From contig NZ_JANHJQ010000005.1 of NCBI RefSeq assembly GCF_024609785.1, forward strand, positions 121,129 to 185,128: 64,000 bases of DNA, in the 5' to 3' direction. The translations under genes and the position numbers were made by a program. The notes beneath the pieces were generated by a model. It had not been told where the DNA came from, did not search any database, and was given only the letters and a program-made list of their open reading frames with translations. Position 1 is the first letter of the stretch; the number at the start of each line of letters is the position of its first letter. This document shows, piece after piece, positions 58,577 through 64,000 of the stretch. Source of the DNA: Pseudalkalibacillus decolorationis (lineage in GTDB: Bacteria; Bacillota; Bacilli; Bacillales; Fictibacillaceae).

Positions 58577-58780
58577 GTGGAACAATTCAGCGTTATCTTT
58601 TTTGAAGAGAACTTTCTGAAATTCGTTGAACAAAACAATGATGTTTTTTCTAAACAACAGGCCATGAATAATTACTATGTATCGATGGTGTCTACAATCA
58701 TTAATGATAATATTAATAAGAATTCAGAGCTAGTGAAACGGATTCGGAACTTAGACACCGCATACCAGAACGTAAGATAA
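58577..58780 (+). CDS. small hypothetical protein (67 aa)
   Basis: A GTG start seven bases after AAGGAGG encodes a 67-residue hydrophilic, Asn-rich, probably helical protein (MNNYYVSMVSTIINDNINKN..). It lies 11 bp after the DUF2627 gene and ends at a good terminator, so it is very likely a real second cistron. No family recognised. Confidence 0.75.
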   Translation: MEQFSVIFFEENFLKFVEQNNDVFSKQQAMNNYYVSMVSTIINDNINKNSELVKRIRNLDTAYQNVR

Positions 58781-58793
58781 TTTTTATCGCAAC

Positions 58794-58831
58794 AAAAATG
58801 GGAGGACCCACTAACTGGTCTTCCCATTTTT
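58794..58831. terminator. bidirectional terminator
   Basis: AAAAATGGGAGGACC pairs with GGTCTTCCCATTTTT around an 8-nt loop, between the small hypothetical gene and spo0A. Confidence 0.88.
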
Positions 58832-58934
58832 CCTGTAGTAATTAAACTATAGTTATGACATTTTAGAATAACATAATTGAGTTATTATCGGTTACGTTAT
58901 GCTAACATCCGCTTAACCTTTGATGTACCTACTT

Positions 58935-59723
58935 TCAGCCTGCTTTATGTTCAATCCTCAACTTATCAGCGACCATCGCGATGAATTCACTATTCGTTGG
59001 TTTGGCTTTAGACATACTAACCGTATATCCGAAAAGATTGGAAATTGAATCGATATTTCCGCGACTCCATGCTACTTCAATTGCATGACGTATTGCTCTC
59101 TCTACACGACTTGCTGTTGTATTAAATTTCTTTGCAATATCCGGATATAACACTTTTGTGATTGATCCAAGAAGTTCGATATCGTTGTATACCATCGTTA
59201 TTGCCTCACGAAGATACATATAACCCTTAATATGAGCAGGTACTCCAATTTCGTGAATAATACTTGTAATGCTAGCATCTAAATTTCTTGGTTTGTATTC
59301 CTTAGTAAATGATCTTGATGAAGAAGATTTTTGAATGAAAGATTTTTTAGAGCCGCTAATTTGGCGAATTTGATTCGTAAGATTTTCCATATCAAATGGT
59401 TTCAGAATAAAATAAGATGCCCCTAGTTCTACAGCTTTCGAAGTAACATCCTCTTGTCCAAATGCGGTTAACATAATGACATTCGGCTTTGAACTTAAAT
59501 TTAAATCATGCATATTTTCAAGGACTGCAAGACCGTCCAAATGCGGCATAATAATATCTAATACCAACACGTCTGGGGATTTTTCCTGTAACAGTTCTAA
59601 ACAATCTTTTCCATTGTAAGCTACCCCAACAACTTCCATATCCTCTTGACTTTCTATATACTCCTCAAGAAGGTTCACCAATTCTCTGTTATCATCTGCT
59701 AGACACACTTTAATTCTTTGCAA
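58935..59723 (-). CDS. spo0A: sporulation master response regulator
   Basis: The 262-residue protein has an N-terminal receiver with Asp56 in [13 protein letters not shown] and acidic Asp10/Asp11, a linker at about 125-150, and the highly conserved effector domain ([44 protein letters not shown]) that recognises TGTCGAA boxes. It integrates the phosphorelay and starts sporulation. The start is a TTG nine bases after GAGGAGG, matching homologues; an ATG six codons upstream overlaps the Shine-Dalgarno. Confidence 0.97.
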   Translation of the reverse strand: MQRIKVCLADDNRELVNLLEEYIESQEDMEVVGVAYNGKDCLELLQEKSPDVLVLDIIMPHLDGLAVLENMHDLNLSSKPNVIMLTAFGQEDVTSKAVELGASYFILKPFDMENLTNQIRQISGSKKSFIQKSSSSRSFTKEYKPRNLDASITSIIHEIGVPAHIKGYMYLREAITMVYNDIELLGSITKVLYPDIAKKFNTTASRVERAIRHAIEVAWSRGNIDSISNLFGYTVSMSKAKPTNSEFIAMVADKLRIEHKAG

Positions 59724-59785
59724 TTTTCTATTCCTCCTCATAACATTTTCATGTATGGTGATCTGCTTTTTTGATGCTACGATAT

Positions 59786-59814
59786 GATTTCCACATATGC
59801 ATCATATTTCCTCT
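59786..59814 (-). promoter_or_regulatory. candidate sigma-H promoter of spo0A
   Basis: The minus strand has AGAGGAAAT (matching RNAGGAWWW) and, 11 bp later, GTGGAAATC (two mismatches to RNNGAATWW), about 60 bp before the start. B. subtilis spo0A is known to use such a promoter. Confidence 0.45.
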
Positions 59815-59878
59815 ATTTTTTTGTATTTTTTATAAAAAATATATTAATATCTGATTCATGCTCTTATTTTCTCTTTAT

Positions 59879-59885
59879 TTCGACG
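59879..59885 (-). promoter_or_regulatory. possible Spo0A box (one mismatch)
   Basis: CGTCGAA on the minus strand, one base off TGTCGAA, upstream of the putative sigma-H promoter. Confidence 0.35.
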
Positions 59886-59922
59886 TAATCCACAAGTTGA
59901 CAAGTCGTATTTAAGTGTTATT

Positions 59923-59929
59923 TGTCGAA
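59923..59929 (+). promoter_or_regulatory. Spo0A box
   Basis: An exact TGTCGAA about 110 bp upstream of the putative sigma-H promoter, consistent with autoregulation of spo0A. Confidence 0.55.
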
Positions 59930-60003
59930 TTTTCTTTAAATCTTAGTTTTTATTTTATCAAAACTATTTTCGATATTCAATTAACTCTTAAAAACGCACA
60001 AAA

Positions 60004-60031
60004 AAAGCGAGCCTTGTTTAGCTCGCTGCTT
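60004..60031 (-). terminator. terminator of spoIVB
   Basis: Minus-strand AGCGAGC and GCTCGCT pair and are followed by a T-run; the stem includes the last codons and stop of spoIVB. Confidence 0.8.
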
Positions 60032-61331
60032 TTTCACCATTTCGATTTTCTTTATAAATATCTATACCGGCCTCATCTAACATCCATTCAATATGAACGC
60101 CATAGCCTGAGGTTGGATCATTTACGAACACGTGAGTTACGGCTCCAACTACTTTCCCATTTTGGATTATCGGACTTCCGCTCATTCCTTGAACGATTCC
60201 ACCAGTAGCTTTTAGAAGCTCGGGATCGGTTATCTTTATTACTAACCCCTTTGTTGCAGGGAATTTTTGCGGTACTGAACTAACTATTTCGACATCATAT
60301 TTCCGAACTTTTTCCCCTTTAACTACTGTTAAAATTTCAGCAGGACCTTCTTTTACCTGATGCGATAGCGCGATCGGCATCGGTTTATCTAAAATTCCAT
60401 TCCGAAGATCCGTATTTAACTCCCCAAAAATTCCAAATTGTGTGTTCTCAGTTATTGAACCTAATATTTTCTCTCCATCACTAAAACGAGCTAATTTTTC
60501 TCCAGGATTCCCATTACTCCCTTTTTCGATAGAGGTAACTGTCGATTCAATAATTTGTCCATCGTTTACGACAATTGGTTTTTTCGTATCCATATCTGAA
60601 ATGACATGTCCTAGTGCTCCATATTTTCCTGATTCAGGGTGGTAGAACGTCATAGTTCCAACCCCAGCCGCTGAATCTCTAATATATAAGCCAATACGAT
60701 ACGTATGATCAGACGCATCTTCTACAGGAGTTAGTTTCTTTTTTATCTTTTCTTTATCCCTTAAGATGGTTACCGTCATTGGATTATGTGAGCCGGCACT
60801 TTCTTTTACGATAGGGGCAACATCACTTAACTTTTGAATGGGTTTACCATTGATGGCTGTTATCATATCCCCTACATGAATCCCTGCTTTTTCACCTGGT
60901 GAGACTTCGCCTTTGGACGTATCCACTTGGTGATGACCTACAACAAGGACCCCGACTGTGTTCAATTTTACGCCAACCGTTTGGCCACCAGGAATTATTT
61001 TAAAATCTGGAAGAACTTTCACGTCGACTTTTTTGACAGGCATATTTGAGACTTTTAATGTAACCTCTGTATCTCCAGGTTTTTCTGTATGAAGAGAAAA
61101 AGATTGAGGTTTGTTCTCAGGTTTTGCAATCGAAACAATTGCTTCTTGCTGATCTGATGATTGAATAGTCGCCGAAGATGGCTCGTGGTCTATAGTTAAT
61201 TCCTCTCCTTGGAAGACGGTTATATCAGTAGGAATACTGAGATAATCCTGAACCGGCTTTAGAAAGCCTAGGCTTATGAGGAAGCCAAGGAGAAGAATGC
61301 CAATCACTTTTCTATATGCAATTTTCTTCAT
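60018..61331 (-). CDS. spoIVB: SpoIVB signalling serine protease
   Basis: The 437-residue forespore-secreted protease triggers sigma-K activation in the mother cell. It has an N-terminal signal/anchor helix (about 9-25), a PDZ domain (about 115-200 with [29 protein letters not shown]), the catalytic His in GALGHVISD and the catalytic Ser in [13 protein letters not shown] near residue 385, defining family S55. The gene lies between recN and spo0A as in B. subtilis. Confidence 0.96.
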   Translation of the reverse strand: MKKIAYRKVIGILLLGFLISLGFLKPVQDYLSIPTDITVFQGEELTIDHEPSSATIQSSDQQEAIVSIAKPENKPQSFSLHTEKPGDTEVTLKVSNMPVKKVDVKVLPDFKIIPGGQTVGVKLNTVGVLVVGHHQVDTSKGEVSPGEKAGIHVGDMITAINGKPIQKLSDVAPIVKESAGSHNPMTVTILRDKEKIKKKLTPVEDASDHTYRIGLYIRDSAAGVGTMTFYHPESGKYGALGHVISDMDTKKPIVVNDGQIIESTVTSIEKGSNGNPGEKLARFSDGEKILGSITENTQFGIFGELNTDLRNGILDKPMPIALSHQVKEGPAEILTVVKGEKVRKYDVEIVSSVPQKFPATKGLVIKITDPELLKATGGIVQGMSGSPIIQNGKVVGAVTHVFVNDPTSGYGVHIEWMLDEAGIDIYKENRNGEKAAS

Positions 61332-61424
61332 TCATTCACTCTCCTCTCTCCTTACCCTGCACCTTTGTTGGCTGCATTTATAATGTAGCCTTTCGACGTT
61401 GTTTCTATAACTTTGTTCAGAAGA

Positions 61425-61452
61425 AAAAGCTATCCTATTTTGGATAGCTTTT
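61425..61452 (-). terminator. terminator of recN
   Basis: AAAAGCTATCC pairs with GGATAGCTTTT across a 6-nt loop and is followed by TTC on the minus strand, directly after the recN stop. Confidence 0.75.
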
Positions 61453-63179
61453 CATGAGCTTACTTTAATCCCGTCTGCGAACTGAATCATTTCCTTTGCG
61501 TGTTGTTTGGTAAGATCTGTTATTTCGACCCCGGAAATCATTCGACCAACTTCTCTTACTTTTTCATCATAGGATAGTGGATTCACGCTCGTTAACGTAC
61601 GATCACCTTTTATTTGTTTTTCAATATATAAGTGCTGATCTGCCATTGCTGCAACTTGGGGTAAATGTGTAATACAAAGTACTTGTGACCCTGCAGCAAG
61701 CCTTTGTATCTTTTCTGCGATCGCTTGTGCAACCCGACCACTCACCCCTGTATCCACTTCATCGAAGATAATCGAGGACACCTCCTGCTGATTAGAAAAT
61801 ATCGCTTTCATTGCAAGGATAATCCTTGACAACTCACCACCAGAAGCAATTTTAACAAGAGGTTTTAAAGGTTCCCCAGGATTTGTAGATATCAAAAATT
61901 CCACTTCATCGATTCCTTGTTTTGTAAAATGAACATATTTACCGTCAAACTCTGGGTCAATTCCTGGCTTTGCATTTGGAATTGAGAACGCAACCTCAAA
62001 CGTCGTTTTCTCCATATAGAGATCTTTCAGTTCTCGTTGTATTGCTTTTTCTAACTTTGATGCGATATCCTTTCGCAATTGCGTTAAATTTTTGGCCTCA
62101 ACATAAATATCCCAGCTTATTTCCTTCAATTCTTCATTTAGATTTTGTATTCGGCTATCTTTATTTGTAATGGTATCACGTTCTTCTTCTATTCGTGAGC
62201 TATACTCCAAAATTTCTTCAACTGATTGACCATATTTTCTTTTCAGCATATTGATTTCGTGAAGCCTTTCTTCGATTCTGTCAAGGCGATTTGGTTCAAA
62301 CTCCAATGTATCAACAAAATCTCTAAGTTGGTGTGCAGAATCCTCCACTATGTAATAAGCATTTGTTACGGCTTCCTTTAAAGATTCTAAGGATGGATCG
62401 AGCTCTGCTACATCCTCTAAATGACTCATTGCTAATCCTAAATAATCAAGACCCCTTTGTTCACCATATAAGGACTGGTAGGAATCATTAGCAGATTGAA
62501 AAATGCGTTCAAAATTGTTTAAACGTTGTTTTTCCTCCTGTAGCTTTTCATCTTCATTCGGTTCCAAGTTGGCCTTTTCGATTTCATCCAATTGATATTG
62601 AATTAAATCCATTCTATGGGCAACTTCTTGTTCATTTTCAGTCAAGTGACGCAGTTGGTTTTGTATCGAAGTAAATCGTTCATATAATTGTTGATATTCT
62701 CGAATTGAGCGTTTCAGGTCTTTCGAGTTAAATTGATCGAGCATACGTAAATGTTTATCGTTTTGGAGGAGATACTGATGTTCGTGTTGACCATGTATAT
62801 CAATCAAGGATTGACCAATCTCTCTAAGGATTGCGAGCGTTACAAGTTTACCGTTAACCCTGCAAATACTTTTACCCGACCCAGTTATATCCCTTTTCAA
62901 AACGATCATCTCATCGGAAATGTCAATCCCAAGCTGCTCACATTTATCGACAGAAGGATGGTCAGAAGAAATGTGAAATAACCCTTCCAGTTCTGAACGG
63001 CTAGTTCCATGTCTTACATATTCAGCTGAACCGCGTCCTCCAATCAAAAGTCCAACAGCATCAATGATTATGGATTTTCCTGCTCCTGTCTCTCCAGTTA
63101 AGACTGTAAGACCTTCATCAAATGGAACTGTTATTTCTTCTATAATTGCAAAATTACGTATTGAAAGCTCGGCAAGCAT
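61452..63179 (-). CDS. recN: DNA repair protein RecN
   Basis: The 575-residue SMC-like ATPase acts early in double-strand-break repair. Walker A GETGAGKS is at residues 29-36, long coiled-coil arms occupy about 150-360, the ABC signature lies in KIASGGELSRIILAMK, and Walker B is SSIIFDEVDTGVSG. It follows argR by 21 bp and is co-transcribed, as in B. subtilis ahrC-recN. Confidence 0.96.
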   Translation of the reverse strand: MLAELSIRNFAIIEEITVPFDEGLTVLTGETGAGKSIIIDAVGLLIGGRGSAEYVRHGTSRSELEGLFHISSDHPSVDKCEQLGIDISDEMIVLKRDITGSGKSICRVNGKLVTLAILREIGQSLIDIHGQHEHQYLLQNDKHLRMLDQFNSKDLKRSIREYQQLYERFTSIQNQLRHLTENEQEVAHRMDLIQYQLDEIEKANLEPNEDEKLQEEKQRLNNFERIFQSANDSYQSLYGEQRGLDYLGLAMSHLEDVAELDPSLESLKEAVTNAYYIVEDSAHQLRDFVDTLEFEPNRLDRIEERLHEINMLKRKYGQSVEEILEYSSRIEEERDTITNKDSRIQNLNEELKEISWDIYVEAKNLTQLRKDIASKLEKAIQRELKDLYMEKTTFEVAFSIPNAKPGIDPEFDGKYVHFTKQGIDEVEFLISTNPGEPLKPLVKIASGGELSRIILAMKAIFSNQQEVSSIIFDEVDTGVSGRVAQAIAEKIQRLAAGSQVLCITHLPQVAAMADQHLYIEKQIKGDRTLTSVNPLSYDEKVREVGRMISGVEITDLTKQHAKEMIQFADGIKVSS

Positions 63180-63200
63180 ACGATCCCACCTTAACTAAAT

Positions 63201-63650
63201 TTACAGCATATCCAAGAACCTTTGGGTAATCATCGGGCTGGCATCCGCTGATCGACAAATAATTAAAATCGTATCATCTCCGCAAATTGTACCCATAATC
63301 TCATCCCAATCGAGATTGTCAATTAGGGCACCTACAGCATTTGCATTACCAGGAAGCGTCTTCATCACAATCAAATGATCAGTTTGTCCAATATTAATAA
63401 AACTGTCTGTTAATGTACGCTTTAATTTTTGCAACGGATTAAATCGTTGATCTGCAGGTAAACTGTACTTATAACGTCCATCTTGCATAGGAACTTTTAC
63501 AAGATGCAATTCTTTAATATCTCTAGAGACAGTTGCTTGTGTGACATTGAATCCTGCATTCTTTAGCCGATCTACTAACTCATCTTGAGTATCTATGTCA
63601 AAATTCGTAATAATTTCCCTGATTCTAATATGGCGTTGTCCTTTATTCAT
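63201..63650 (-). CDS. argR: arginine repressor/activator
   Basis: The 149-residue regulator (AhrC in B. subtilis) has an N-terminal winged helix with [18 protein letters not shown], and a C-terminal hexamerisation/arginine-binding domain with [30 protein letters not shown]. It represses arginine biosynthesis and activates catabolism. The second of two adjacent ATGs after GGAGG matches homologues. Confidence 0.96.
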   Translation of the reverse strand: MNKGQRHIRIREIITNFDIDTQDELVDRLKNAGFNVTQATVSRDIKELHLVKVPMQDGRYKYSLPADQRFNPLQKLKRTLTDSFINIGQTDHLIVMKTLPGNANAVGALIDNLDWDEIMGTICGDDTILIICRSADASPMITQRFLDML

Positions 63651-63762
63651 CATGTGTAACCTCCAGCCGTTTACTTCCGTTTCTTTGCTAGTTTAATGAT
63701 AAACCAAGTCGTGTTGAAAGTACAATAATACTGTATAAAGATGTAGTTTTTTGTATAACGCA

Positions 63763-63819
63763 AGAAAAGCGGAAGCGACCCCGAACACCTGGGTGCTGAA
63801 CCTAGACAGTGCATTCATG
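63763..63819 (+). repeat. dispersed repeat A, minimal form
   Basis: Only the ends of the repeat remain: AGAAAAGCGGAAGCG joined by a short spacer to GGGTGCTGAACCTAGACAGT. This 57-bp form lies directly before a full copy. Confidence 0.65.
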
Positions 63820-63824
63820 TAGAA

Positions 63825-64000
63825 AGAAAAGCGCAAGCGCCCTGCTTAGCCACGAAGGTCACTGGAAGACCGACGAGGAGGCTCGAACCAAACTCTGTTT
63901 GGTCCTGCGTGGGAATACACATGATGTAAATCAGTGTGTTGCCGCCGCAGGAGGCCTGAAGTGATCCAAGTGGTTGGGCGCTGAAGCTGGACATTACATC
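63825..64000 (+). repeat. dispersed repeat A, full copy reaching the window edge
   Basis: It has the same layout as the 43.5 kb copy, with the internal block GGTCCTGCGTGGGAATACAC and the pairing ends GCGCCC..AGCCAC and GTGGTTGGGCGC. It runs to the right edge. No gene is seen in 63651-63824 apart from the minimal repeat. Confidence 0.88.

Overview
The window is chromosomal DNA from a low-GC, endospore-forming Firmicute of the Bacillaceae. It carries spo0A and spoIVB, strong AGGAGG-type ribosome binding sites, and a gene order that closely follows the Bacillus subtilis yqj-yqi-bkd-spo0A-recN-ahrC region in reverse. The genus cannot be fixed from the sequence alone.

Layout. About 0.2-14.3 kb is a complete myo-inositol catabolic operon (iolABCDE-iolT-iolGHIJ plus one extra sugar isomerase), read leftwards from a sigma-A promoter with a cre site, and its regulator iolR. 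14.3-31.7 kb is a housekeeping block: yqjQ/yqjP, a T-box-controlled proI, a RocB-like M20 peptidase, a glycerophosphodiesterase, namA, a MoxR-DUF58-DUF4129 membrane cluster, dinB, a peptidase T-like enzyme, and a propionate/branched-chain acyl-CoA module (carboxyltransferase, B12-domain/epimerase fusion, methylmalonyl-CoA mutase large subunit). 31.8-34.6 kb is the most striking island: a Prli42 miniprotein, an IMEF-type iron-mineralising cargo protein, its encapsulin shell, an unrecognised 156-aa gene, and a [2Fe-2S] ferredoxin. The ferredoxin carries the same LTVGSLK encapsulation tag at its N-terminus that the cargo carries at its C-terminus. Two Fur-like boxes sit between the unknown gene and the ferredoxin.

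34.6-38.5 kb holds a YkuD transpeptidase, a YqjA-type membrane protein and an arginine-type ABC transporter (artPQR). 38.7-40.2 kb is a decayed NERD gene, a homogeneous 40-bp tandem array and a solitary tRNA-Arg(UCG). 40.4-43.5 kb is the glyoxylate shunt (aceB-aceA), preceded by a 50-aa CxxCxGxG zinc-ribbon miniprotein. 43.5-45.9 kb is repeat-rich, with gene relics, a YdcZ-type transporter and a LysR regulator. 45.9-47.6 kb has bacilliredoxin brxB and a Zur-boxed orphan znuA. 47.7-58.2 kb is the branched-chain keto-acid operon ptb-bcd-buk-lpdV-bkdAA-bkdAB-bkdB, with a canonical sigma-54 promoter and its activator bkdR. 58.3-63.7 kb is the sporulation/repair block yqzF-like, spo0A, spoIVB, recN, argR.

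Metabolic logic. Inositol, valine, isoleucine and propionyl units all feed acyl-CoAs. IolA/MmsA, the Bkd complex, the carboxyltransferase, the epimerase and the mutase together can route these to succinyl-CoA, and AceA/AceB allow net carbon gain from acetyl-CoA. Iron (Fur), zinc (Zur), proline (T-box), carbon (cre/IolR) and branched-chain (BkdR/sigma-54) signals are all visible as cis-elements.

Repeats. Two dispersed families (called A, about 172 bp, and B, about 92 bp) recur and have entered the iol leader, the 3' end of one coding gene and the 5' end of another. A 142-bp MITE-like element lies inside the bkd operon. Three intergenic arrays share the same 20-bp rhythm although their sequences differ.
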